Positions 17,482-25,018 of a stretch of 64,000 nucleotides of DNA are shown here, piece after piece (position 1 is the first letter of the stretch; the number at the start of each line of letters is the position of its first letter). The stretch is from Methylobacterium sp. 10. GTDB taxonomy: Bacteria > Pseudomonadota > Alphaproteobacteria > Rhizobiales > Beijerinckiaceae. The notes under the pieces are model-generated. The model was given only the letters and a program-made list of their open reading frames with translations, was not told where the DNA came from and searched no databases. The stretch covers positions 4,706,035-4,770,034 of the forward strand of contig NZ_KI912577.1 of the NCBI RefSeq assembly GCF_000519085.1. The letters are read 5' to 3'. A program made the translations under genes and the position numbers.

Positions 17482-17895
17482 CTATGCCGAGACGCCGTGC
17501 TTCGTCAGCAGCCGTTCTGCGCTGTCGTTCCAGACCTCCATCGTCACGATCAGCCCGTCGCGTACGGTGAAGCGGTCCACGTAGCGGTTGCCCTCGAACG
17601 GGGTTCCGTCCGGCCATTCGCCGTAGAGTGTGCCGAGACTGTAGACCGTGGTGAACCCCTCCCCCGGCACCACATCCAGCCGCTCCATGCGCTTCTTCAC
17701 CCAGGCATAGCGGCCGGCATTGAAGGCAGTGACCTCGCGCGGATGCCGGAAGACGCGGGCGCCGGTGAAGACGATCTCGATCCCCGGCGCCATGTAGCCC
17801 GCCGCTGTCTCCGGGTCCGGCACCATGGAGGCCTCAAGATAGGCGGTGACGATGGCCGCGTCGGCCCCGGTGTCGGTTCTGGACATGGCGCTCAT
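17482..17895 (-). CDS. SnoaL/NTF2-like fold protein
   Basis: Small alpha+beta barrel protein of 137 residues. The sequence runs from an N-terminal helix (AAIVTAYLEASMVPDPETAA) through YMAPGIEIVFTGARVFRHPRE to the C-terminal sheet GNRYVDRFTVRDGLIVTMEVWND, typical of SnoaL-like NTF2 domains used as small enzymes or ligand binders. The start at 17893-17895 is preceded by GGAGAG at a good distance; an ATG at 17910 is an alternative. It is divergent from the substrate-binding protein gene, sharing a promoter region with an ATGCA inverted repeat. It probably acts on the same compound as the transporter cluster (inference). Confidence 0.8.
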   Translation of the reverse strand: MSAMSRTDTGADAAIVTAYLEASMVPDPETAAGYMAPGIEIVFTGARVFRHPREVTAFNAGRYAWVKKRMERLDVVPGEGFTTVYSLGTLYGEWPDGTPFEGNRYVDRFTVRDGLIVTMEVWNDSAERLLTKHGVSA

Positions 17896-17943
17896 GCTCT
17901 CACTCTCCATTCGATCCTGAGACTGCCCGAAGCTCGGCCAAAG

Positions 17944-17964
17944 TGCATGCAATAACTGTATGCA
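17944..17964. promoter_or_regulatory. Candidate operator between SnoaL-like gene and ABC operon
   Basis: Inverted repeat TGCAT-N11-ATGCA, containing TGCATGCA and TGTATGCA, lies in the divergent promoter. It shares the ATGCA core with the palindrome upstream of the GntR gene at 14067-14076, so the same regulator may bind both. This is a pattern-based guess. Confidence 0.35.
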
Positions 17965-18084
17965 GTTTGGCGTGAAAGCGGGCAGCGAGTTCGGTGCCTT
18001 GATAAATAATCCTGTTTTTTCAACAGCCTGACAAATGGCATGGCGGTTGCGGCAATGGATGCAATTCTTCCGGAGGTCCGATCC

Positions 18085-19272
18085 ATGCGCAAGCACAGCC
18101 CGTCGCCGATGACCCGCCGCCTCGCCCTCGGGGCGACCGCCCTGATCGGGCTCGCGCTGATCGCGCCGGTCGAGGCGGCAGAATCGATCAAGATCGGCCT
18201 CGTCACCGCCCTGTCCGGTCAATCGGCGAAATCGGGCGAGGCGATCTCCCGCGGCATCGGGCTCGCCATCGACGAGATCAACGCGGCTGGCGGCGTCCTC
18301 GGACGGCCCCTGGAACTCGTGGCCCGCGACGACGAGGCCAACCCGTCGAAGGGTGTGCTCGCCGCCCGAGAGCTGATTCAGCGCGTTGGGGTGGTGGCCC
18401 TGGTCGGCGGTCTCGACACGCCGGTTTCCATGGCGATCGTGCCCATCGCCAACCAGATGAAGGTGCCCTTCCTCGGCCCCTGGGCGGCGGGCACCGGCAT
18501 CACCCGCAACGGTGCCGCCGACAATTACGCGTTCCGGGTTTCGGCGGTGGACGCTCTCGTGGACGAGGCCCTCGTCGCCTACGCCGTCAAGACCTACGAG
18601 GCCAAGAAGCCCGGCATGATCCTCGTCAACAACGCCTGGGGCGAGTCGAACCAGCAGGGCCTCACGGCGGCCCTGAAGGCCGCGAGCCTGCCTGCCGCCG
18701 GCATCGAGAAGTTCGAGGCGTCCGATGTCGACATGGTGCCCCAGCTGACCCGGCTGAAGGAGGCCGGCGCCGACGCCCTGTTCATGGTCGGCAATGTCGG
18801 ACCCTCGGCCCAGGTGGTCAAATCCCTCGACCGGATGGGTTGGACCGTTCCCGTCGTGTCGCATTGGGGACCGGCCGGCGGTCGTTTCGACGAACTGGCC
18901 GGCCCGAGCGCGGCCAAGGTCCATTTCATCCAGACCTTCACCTTCGCCGGCAACGCCTCGCCCAAGGCCGTCGCCGTGCTCGATGCCCTGAAGGCGAAGT
19001 ACCCGGCGATCAAGTCCATGGCCGACGTGACCCCGGCGGTGGGCATCGCCAACGCCTACGACGCGACGCATCTTCTGGCTCTCGCGATCGGCGAGGCCAA
19101 ATCCACCAAGGGGCCGGACGTGCGCGACGGCTTCTACAAGATCGTCACCTATCCCGGCCTGATCAAGACCTACGACAAGCCCTTCGCCCCGGACCGTCAC
19201 GACGCGCTCGGTCCGCAGGATTACGTGTTCACGCGGTTCAAGGACGGCGAGATCGTCGCCGTGTCGAACTGA
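18085..19272 (+). CDS. ABC transporter substrate-binding protein, branched-chain amino acid/amide type
   Basis: Periplasmic binding protein of the HAAT family, 395 residues. It has a signal peptide (RRLALGATALIGLALIAPVEAAE, cleaved near residue 32), then IKIGLVTALSGQSAKSGEA and AIDEINAAGGVLGRPLELVA, the typical Leu/Ile/Val-binding-protein N-terminus. The ATG at 18085 has GGAGG 11 bp upstream. It is first in a plus-strand operon with livH, livMGF and a deacetylase. The ligand is not predictable from sequence; amide or amino-acid-like compounds are usual. Confidence 0.92.
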   Translation: MRKHSPSPMTRRLALGATALIGLALIAPVEAAESIKIGLVTALSGQSAKSGEAISRGIGLAIDEINAAGGVLGRPLELVARDDEANPSKGVLAARELIQRVGVVALVGGLDTPVSMAIVPIANQMKVPFLGPWAAGTGITRNGAADNYAFRVSAVDALVDEALVAYAVKTYEAKKPGMILVNNAWGESNQQGLTAALKAASLPAAGIEKFEASDVDMVPQLTRLKEAGADALFMVGNVGPSAQVVKSLDRMGWTVPVVSHWGPAGGRFDELAGPSAAKVHFIQTFTFAGNASPKAVAVLDALKAKYPAIKSMADVTPAVGIANAYDATHLLALAIGEAKSTKGPDVRDGFYKIVTYPGLIKTYDKPFAPDRHDALGPQDYVFTRFKDGEIVAVSN

Positions 19273-19292
19273 GCGGGCGGCCATTGCTGGTC

Positions 19293-19332
19293 ATCCCACC
19301 CGCCGCCTCTGGGTAAGATGGCCGGGTGGGAT
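19293..19332 (+). terminator. Hairpin after substrate-binding protein gene
   Basis: A perfect 10-bp inverted repeat, ATCCCACCCG (19293-19302) and CGGGTGGGAT (19323-19332), lies between the binding-protein and permease genes. No T-run follows, so it more likely stabilises the upstream mRNA or lets only part of transcription through. That would give more binding protein than permease, as in many ABC operons. Confidence 0.55.
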
Positions 19333-19364
19333 TGGCTCGATGATACGGCGAAAGAGAGAATTCC

Positions 19365-20234
19365 ATGTTGACCGGCTCCCTCGTGAGCGGCCTCGGTCTC
19401 GGGAGCATGTACGGGCTCATCGCCCTCGGCTTCCATGTGACTTATGCCGTCTCCGGCACCGTGAACTTCGCGCAAGGGAGCGCCGTCACCCTCGGGGCGG
19501 TGCTCGGCTACATGCTCGGCATCACGCTCGGCTGGCCGATGCCCCTGGCGGTGGCGGTGGCCCTTGCCGGTTGCGCGCTCCTCGGCGTCGTGGTCGAACG
19601 CATCCTGGTGCGTCCCTTCGTCGAGCGTCGCTCCGATGCCTGGCTGCTGGCCACGGTGGCGGGCGGCGTGGTGCTCGACAATGTCATCCTGTTTACCTTC
19701 GGCAAGGAGCCGCGCAGCCTGCCTTCTCCGCTGGCGCGGGAGCCCGTCGACCTGTTCGGCACCGGAATCTACCCGCTGCAGATCGTGATCCCGGTGGTCG
19801 GCCTCGCCGTCGCCTTCGCCATCCGCACGGTGTTTCGCCGGACCGATCTCGGCCGGGTTCTCCTGGCGGTGGCGCAGAATGCCGACGCCGCGCGGCTGAT
19901 GGGCATCGACGTGCGTCGCACGGTGGCCTGCGCTTTCGCGCTCTCCGCCCTCCTCGCGGGGGCGGCCGGGCTCCTCATCGCGCCGCTGTTCTCGGTCTCG
20001 GCCGAGATGGGCACCCTGTTCGGCATCAAGGCCTTCGCCGTCGCCATTCTCGGCGGCATCGGCTCCGCCACCGGCGTGGTCCTGGCCGGGCTGCTCTACG
20101 GCATCGTCGAAGCCCTGGTCACCGGCTATCTCGGCTCCGGCTACACGCAGATTGTCGTGTTCTCGGTGATCATCCTCGCGCTGGCGCTGCGCCCCGACGG
20201 CCTTCTCGGCCGGGCCGCCGTGAACAAGGTCTGA
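19365..20234 (+). CDS. livH: ABC transporter permease, LivH type
   Basis: Membrane permease subunit of 289 residues with about eight hydrophobic segments. The N-terminus GSLVSGLGLGSMYGLIALGF and the signature YAVSGTVNFAQGS (LivH consensus for the second helix loop) are clear. The C-terminal KAFAVAILGGIGSATGVVLAG is the EAA-like loop that contacts the ATPase. It starts 92 bp after the binding-protein gene and ends 4 bp before the fused livMGF gene. Symbol is by family only; substrate unknown. Confidence 0.9.
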   Translation: MLTGSLVSGLGLGSMYGLIALGFHVTYAVSGTVNFAQGSAVTLGAVLGYMLGITLGWPMPLAVAVALAGCALLGVVVERILVRPFVERRSDAWLLATVAGGVVLDNVILFTFGKEPRSLPSPLAREPVDLFGTGIYPLQIVIPVVGLAVAFAIRTVFRRTDLGRVLLAVAQNADAARLMGIDVRRTVACAFALSALLAGAAGLLIAPLFSVSAEMGTLFGIKAFAVAILGGIGSATGVVLAGLLYGIVEALVTGYLGSGYTQIVVFSVIILALALRPDGLLGRAAVNKV

Positions 20235-20238
20235 GCCG

Positions 20239-22704
20239 ATGCGCGCCGGAAGCTCCGCCCTCCCCCTCGTCATTCTCGCCCTCACTGTTGCGGGAATCGG
20301 CCTCGTGGCCGCCACCGACGGCTACAGCCATTTCATCATCGCCCTCGTGGCGCTGACGACTCTGGCCGGAACGGGACTGAACGTCCTTCTCGGCCTCACC
20401 GGCCTGATCTCCTTCGGCCATGCCGGCTTCTATGCGATCGGCGCCTATGCGAGCGCCATCCTCACCCTCTCCGGAACCAGCTTCTGGCTGGCGCTCCCCG
20501 CCGCCGGCCTGCTCTCCGGTGTTCTCGGTGGCGTGCTCGCGATCCCCGCCATGCGGGTGAAGGGGCCCTACCTCGCCATGGTGACGATCGCCTTCGGCTT
20601 CATCGTCGAGCATGGGCTGATCGAGGGCGGCACGCTCACGGGAGGCCAGAACGGCCTCGTCATCGCCACCGGCCCGACCCTGTTCGGATTCCCGTTCCTG
20701 GAGCGCGAACTCGCGATCCTGTCGGTGCTCGGCGCCGGCCTCGCCCTCTACGGCTTTCACCGCCTCGCGCGCAGCCGTCTCGGCCTCGCCATGCGGGCGG
20801 TGCGGGACGCGGACGTGGCCGCCGCGTCCCTCGGCTTCGATCCGGTGCGGGTGAAGACCCTGGCCTTCATGATCTCGGCGGCACTGACCGGCCTCGCGGG
20901 GGCAGTGCTGCCGCCCTTGATGCTGTTCATCGCGCCGAGTTCGTTCCCGTTCACCCAGTCGATCCTGTTCGTGCTCTCGGTGGTGGTGGGCGGTGCCGGG
21001 ACGGTGCTGGGGCCACTTTTCGGTGCCCTCGTCACCGTTCTCCTGCCGGAGACCCTGTCGGGCCTCGCCGAATATCGCCTGCTGTTCTTCGGCCTCGCGA
21101 CGCTGGTGGTGCTGTGGCTGGTACCGGCGGGCATCGTCGGCAGTCTCGCCCGGCTGCTGCCGCGTCGTCTCTCCGGGGGCGCGTCCGGAGCCGGCGGCGA
21201 CGTCGTATCCTATCTGGCCCAGCCGCAGCCCGAGGCGCTCGCGGTTGAGGGAATCGGCATCAGCTTCGGCGGCATCAAGGCGGCGCAGGACGTTTCGGTG
21301 ACCGCCGTCCCCGGAGCCGTCACCAGCATCATCGGCCCGAACGGGGCCGGCAAGACCACCGTGCTCAACATCGTGTCGGGTTTCTACCGGCCCGGTGCCG
21401 GGGCGATCCGACTCGCGGGTCGGGATCTCGCCGGGTTGCCCGCCCACCGCATCGCCCGTGCCGGCATCGCGCGGACCTACCAAACCACGCGGCTGTTCGG
21501 CTCCCTCTCGGTCATCGACAACGTGGCCCTCGCCATCGCCCCCGGACGCCTGTTCAGGGCAGGTGCGCGAAGCGACGTCGCCGCTGCCACCGCCCTCCTC
21601 GCCTTCGTCGGTTTCACCGGGGCGCTCCACCGGCCCGCCGCCGAACTGCCGCATGTGGACCGCCGCCTCGTCGAGATCGCACGCGCCCTTGCTGGCCGGC
21701 CGCGCGTCCTCCTCCTCGACGAGCCGGCGGCGGGCCTCACCCGTGCCGATACCGACCGCCTGGGCGGGCTGCTGCGGCGCATCGCCGAATGCGGCATCGT
21801 GGTGGTCCTCGTCGAACACGACATGCCCCTCGTCATGGGCATCTCTGACCATATCCTCGTCATGGATGCCGGACGACCCATCGCACAGGGGGACGCCGCC
21901 ACGGTACGGTCCGATCCCGCCGTTCTGCAGGCCTATCTCGGTGGCGCCGACACCCCTGGCCGGCCGCGTCCGTCCCCTTGGAAGGGGCCCGCCGACGCGG
22001 TTCTCTCGGCCCTCCACCTTACCGCCGGCTACGGTGCCGCCCCGGTGCTCGACCGTCTCTCTCTCGATGTCCGGCCCGGTGAGACCGTGGCGCTCCTCGG
22101 GGCGAACGGGGCCGGCAAATCCACCGCCATGCGGGCGCTCAGCGGCTTGCTGCGTCCCGTGGAAGGCGCGGTGATCCTGGAGGACCGCTCCATCGCCGGC
22201 CTACCGGCCCACGCCATCGCCCGCCTCGGCCTCGCCCTCGTGCCCGAAGGCCGGCAGGTCTTCCCGGAACTGTCGGTGGTGGAGAACCTGCGCCTCGGCG
22301 CGCATGGACGGAAGACGCCCATCGATCCGAGCGAGCTGGAGGCCCTGCTCGACCGGTTCCCCCGCCTGCGCGACCGGGCGACGAGCCGGGCCGGCCTGCT
22401 GTCGGGCGGGGAGCAGCAGATGCTCGCCATCGCGCGCGGGATGATGGCGCATCCGCGCATTCTTCTCCTCGACGAACCCTCGCTCGGGCTCGCGCCCTCC
22501 ATGATCAACGCCCTCTACGCCGTGGTGGCGGAGCTGCGCGACCAGGGCATCACCATCCTCATCGTCGACCAGATGGCCGCACTGGCCTTGACCGTGGCCG
22601 ATCGTGGCTACGTTCTGGAGCAGGGCCGCGTCGTCGCCACCGGATCGGCGGCGGAACTCTCCGCCGATGAAGGCCTCGCCGCTGCCTATCTCGGCGCCGC
22701 GTGA
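20239..22704 (+). CDS. Fused ABC permease and two ATPase domains (LivM-LivG-LivF)
   Basis: A single 821-residue polypeptide holds a LivM-type permease (about 1-310, with GLTGLISFGHAGFYAIGAYA), a LivG-type ATPase (about 332-570) and a LivF-type ATPase (about 587-820). ATPase 1 has P-loop GPNGAGKTT at 366-374, Walker B VLLLDEP at 490-496 and H-loop VEHDM, but its signature is LPHVDRR (470-476) instead of LSGGQ-like. ATPase 2 is canonical: GANGAGKST at 621-629, LSGGEQQ at 721-727, LLLDEPSLGL and IVDQM. These are usually three genes. No stop or frame change is present across the joins, so the fusion is real in this sequence. Confidence 0.9.
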   Translation: MRAGSSALPLVILALTVAGIGLVAATDGYSHFIIALVALTTLAGTGLNVLLGLTGLISFGHAGFYAIGAYASAILTLSGTSFWLALPAAGLLSGVLGGVLAIPAMRVKGPYLAMVTIAFGFIVEHGLIEGGTLTGGQNGLVIATGPTLFGFPFLERELAILSVLGAGLALYGFHRLARSRLGLAMRAVRDADVAAASLGFDPVRVKTLAFMISAALTGLAGAVLPPLMLFIAPSSFPFTQSILFVLSVVVGGAGTVLGPLFGALVTVLLPETLSGLAEYRLLFFGLATLVVLWLVPAGIVGSLARLLPRRLSGGASGAGGDVVSYLAQPQPEALAVEGIGISFGGIKAAQDVSVTAVPGAVTSIIGPNGAGKTTVLNIVSGFYRPGAGAIRLAGRDLAGLPAHRIARAGIARTYQTTRLFGSLSVIDNVALAIAPGRLFRAGARSDVAAATALLAFVGFTGALHRPAAELPHVDRRLVEIARALAGRPRVLLLDEPAAGLTRADTDRLGGLLRRIAECGIVVVLVEHDMPLVMGISDHILVMDAGRPIAQGDAATVRSDPAVLQAYLGGADTPGRPRPSPWKGPADAVLSALHLTAGYGAAPVLDRLSLDVRPGETVALLGANGAGKSTAMRALSGLLRPVEGAVILEDRSIAGLPAHAIARLGLALVPEGRQVFPELSVVENLRLGAHGRKTPIDPSELEALLDRFPRLRDRATSRAGLLSGGEQQMLAIARGMMAHPRILLLDEPSLGLAPSMINALYAVVAELRDQGITILIVDQMAALALTVADRGYVLEQGRVVATGSAAELSADEGLAAAYLGAA

Positions 22705-22716
22705 CAGTCTGAGCCT

Positions 22717-23640
22717 ATGAGACAGATGAGGGAGCGCGACGCTTTGACGGACGCTGCGAAACACCATGGCCGCTATGCCTATAGCGCTCTGCCCGACCGC
22801 CCGGTCTACGATTGGCCGGGGGGCAAGCGCCTGGCGGTCTACGTGGCGCTCAATCTCGAAACCTTCGATTTCGGTTCGGGCCTCGGCGCTGAACTGGCTC
22901 CCGGCGGCCCTCAGCCGGACGTGCTGAACTACGCCTGGCGCGATTGGGGCAATCGCGTCGGTGCCTTTCGGATGAAGGCCCTCTTCGATGAGCTTCGCCT
23001 TCCCGCCAGCGTGCTGGCCAACAGCCGGCTCTACGAGGATTGTCCCGGGCTGATCGAGGCCTTCCGGGCGCGGGGCGACGAGATCGTCGGGCATGGCCGC
23101 ACCAATGCCGAGCGCCAGGGCGGCCTCGACGAGGATGCCGAGCGGGCACTCATCGCCGCGGCGACCGCCACCCTGACGCGGGAGGAAGGCAAGCCCCCCG
23201 CCGGATGGCTCGGTCCCTGGATCTCGCAATCCCGCGTCACGCCAGATCTCCTGGCGGAGGCGGGCTACCGGTATCTCCTCGACTGGGCGCATGACGACCA
23301 GCCGGTCTGGTTCTCCACCCGCGACGGCGGCCGAATCCTGTCCGTGCCGTATCCACAGGAACTCAACGACATTCCCGCCATCGTCGCAAGGAAGGAGTCC
23401 GCTCGGGACTTCGCCGCCATGATCGTCGATGCGTTCGACGAGATGCTGGTGCAATCACGGGAGGCGCCCCTCGTCATGGGGATCGCGCTGCACCCCTACA
23501 TCGTCGGCCAGCCGCACCGGCTTCGGCCGCTGCGGGAGGCGCTCGCTCATATCGCCGCACATCGCGACGACATCTGGCTCACCACCGCCGGAGGTATCGC
23601 AAGCCACGTGTTGGCGAGTGCGGAACGCGATCCGCGATAG
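22717..23640 (+). CDS. NodB/PuuE-like polysaccharide deacetylase-family hydrolase
   Basis: Carbohydrate-esterase-4-fold protein of 307 residues. Visible features are LAVYVALNLETFDFG, NYAWRDWGNRVGAFR, SRLYEDCPGLIEAF, DEIVGHGRTNAERQG, WLGPWISQSRVTPDLLAEAG and the C-terminal MGIALHPYIVGQPHRLRPL. This pattern is closer to PuuE-type allantoinase and cyclic-imide relatives than to chitin deacetylases, so it may act on a small nitrogen compound. It follows the transporter by 12 bp and ends the operon. With the amidase, it suggests uptake and stepwise hydrolysis of a cyclic or acylated amide (inference). The start could also be the TTG at 22744. Confidence 0.82.
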   Translation: MRQMRERDALTDAAKHHGRYAYSALPDRPVYDWPGGKRLAVYVALNLETFDFGSGLGAELAPGGPQPDVLNYAWRDWGNRVGAFRMKALFDELRLPASVLANSRLYEDCPGLIEAFRARGDEIVGHGRTNAERQGGLDEDAERALIAAATATLTREEGKPPAGWLGPWISQSRVTPDLLAEAGYRYLLDWAHDDQPVWFSTRDGGRILSVPYPQELNDIPAIVARKESARDFAAMIVDAFDEMLVQSREAPLVMGIALHPYIVGQPHRLRPLREALAHIAAHRDDIWLTTAGGIASHVLASAERDPR

Positions 23641-23760
23641 GGCGACGCCACCGCGCAATCGACTTGGACGACGAGACCGGCAAGTCCGCGCGCAATCCGC
23701 CGGTCAGAGATGCGGTATAAAAGGGTGGAAGGCGCCGAAACCTTGCGCCATATAGGGGCT

Positions 23761-23958
23761 ATGACCGAAACATCGACATACCCCTACACCCTGGAAATCC
23801 TCAGCCCCCGCACCGAGGGCGCGACCTATCAGTGGGCCATTCGCAAAGGCGGCAAGCTCGTCCAGCGCTCGGATCGTAGCCTGACCAGCGAGGCCAAGGC
23901 CCGCGAGAACGGACTCGCCCAGATCGAGAAGCTTCTGTCCGGCTTCGGCGAGCGGTAA
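23761..23958 (+). CDS. Conserved-looking hypothetical protein, 65 residues
   Basis: Small soluble protein starting at ATG 23761. The core YTLEILSPRTEGATYQWAIR followed by KGGKLVQRSDRSLTSEAKA reads like a compact beta-hairpin plus C-terminal helix (ENGLAQIEKLLSGFG). No signal peptide or membrane segment. I recognise no named domain, but composition is protein-like and no competing frame is convincing. A strong hairpin follows at 24041. Confidence 0.65.
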   Translation: MTETSTYPYTLEILSPRTEGATYQWAIRKGGKLVQRSDRSLTSEAKARENGLAQIEKLLSGFGER

Positions 23959-24267
23959 GCCCGTCTTTCTTCGATCACGGTTGCATGAGCGGCGGCTGAC
24001 ACATCAACGCGGCGATGCCGTGGAATACGCGCGCCTTGAAGAAGCCCGCGTCGGGAATGCCCGGCGCGGGCTTCTCTAGTTTCCAAGGTGATACGGACGC
24101 CCTCGACCGGCCGGTCCGTCTCATCCGTCAGGATATCGAGCGTTTTGCCGGGACATCGCCGTCGTTGAAACTCCGCCAGGATGAAGCGGCGTGCTGCTTT
24201 GCAATCTTTTCTGGCATATTATATCCCAGTGGTGCATTCCTGAGGTTTATTGCTGGGAGGCTGTTTC
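23959..24267. other. Intergenic stretch with terminator-like hairpin
   Basis: About 309 bases with no convincing gene. It contains the hairpin at 24041-24074 and a locally AT-richer patch near 24200-24260 that could hold the promoter of the small gene at 24268. Confidence 0.5.
24041..24074 (+). terminator. Stem-loop terminator after 23761 gene
   Basis: GAAGCCCGCG (24041-24050) pairs perfectly with CGCGGGCTTC (24065-24074), with an inner CGGG/CCCG stem in the loop. It is followed by a weak T-containing stretch (TCTAGTTT). It is likely a terminator or transcript-end stabiliser. Confidence 0.6.
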
Positions 24268-24447
24268 ATGGCGAAGCCGATACAACCCGACCGTCCGATT
24301 TGGCCCCAGCTTCCGGACAAGCCCGGCGACGTCGATTCGGTATTTGAAGATCGACGTCCGTCGAACGAGCCTGCGCTGAGCCTGCCGCAAGCCGATCGCA
24401 TATCCGCCGACCCGGCGGAGGGTAACGAGCCCGTGCGCCTGCGTTGA
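24268..24447 (+). CDS. Hypothetical 59-residue protein
   Basis: A short frame starts at ATG 24268 with GGGAGG 7 bp upstream, a strong ribosome site. The product is hydrophilic and Pro/Asp-rich (MAKPIQPDRPIWPQLPDKPG, then DVDSVFEDRRPSNEPALSLP) and likely disordered. I do not recognise it. The good ribosome site and protein-like composition favour a real gene. Confidence 0.55.
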   Translation: MAKPIQPDRPIWPQLPDKPGDVDSVFEDRRPSNEPALSLPQADRISADPAEGNEPVRLR

Positions 24448-24580
24448 GCGCCGAAGTCATTCCCTGTGAGACTCGAGAGCCGCAGGCCCGTACGAGACGA
24501 TCCCCCGCGAAGCTTGAAACTTCTCGTCGGCCGCATCGGTTGACGTCCCAGAGATCCACTCGTGAACTTTGGGATGTTTG

Positions 24581-24883
24581 ATGACGAAGAGCGCCGCGTT
24601 ACTCGCCAGTGTGTTGTTGACCGCCTCGGTACCTGCCTTCGCGCAGTCGACGGGGCCTGCTGAGATCAAACAGCCGGGTCCGGCGCGCATGACCTCGCCG
24701 GGCACGTCGGATGTGCCGGTGGTCAAGCCGGGCGGCATCGACAACAGCGGTCCGGGCTCCATTGGAACCGAAGCCTATGGTGCCACCGGCGCGGACAGCC
24801 GTTCGAACAATTCAGGTGCCGCGGGCAACGCCAACAAGCCGGAAGTCGCGATCCCCAACACCGGCGGGGGCGGCGGTCGATAG
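24581..24883 (+). CDS. Small secreted Gly/Pro/Ser-rich protein
   Basis: It is 100 residues with a clear signal peptide (MTKSAALLASVLLTASVPAFA, cleaved after AFA). The mature part is low complexity and rich in Gly, Pro, Ser and Asn (TSPGTSDVPVVKPGGIDNSG), ending in a glycine run. It is probably periplasmic and disordered, like small stress-associated exported proteins of Methylobacteriaceae. Function unknown. It converges on the RND pump 2 operon. Confidence 0.7.
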   Translation: MTKSAALLASVLLTASVPAFAQSTGPAEIKQPGPARMTSPGTSDVPVVKPGGIDNSGPGSIGTEAYGATGADSRSNNSGAAGNANKPEVAIPNTGGGGGR

Positions 24884-24900
24884 ACGAAGGCTGTTGACGA

Positions 24901-24960
24901 TCGATCGGCCCGCATAAGGGGGGCACCGTCGCGGGCCGATCGGTGTACCACGCATTCGTG
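24901..24960. terminator. Two hairpins between convergent genes
   Basis: GATCGGCCCG (24901-24910) pairs perfectly with CGGGCCGATC (24930-24939). A second hairpin, ACCACG (24945-24950) with CGTGGT (24955-24960), follows at once. They lie between the secreted-protein gene and the convergent RND permease gene and probably end transcription in both directions, although no long T-run is seen. Confidence 0.5.
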
Positions 24961-25018
24961 GTATGAACGCGCGATCCTCTGAATGCCCGTGCACACTGGG
25001 CACGGATGAAGTTCCCGC

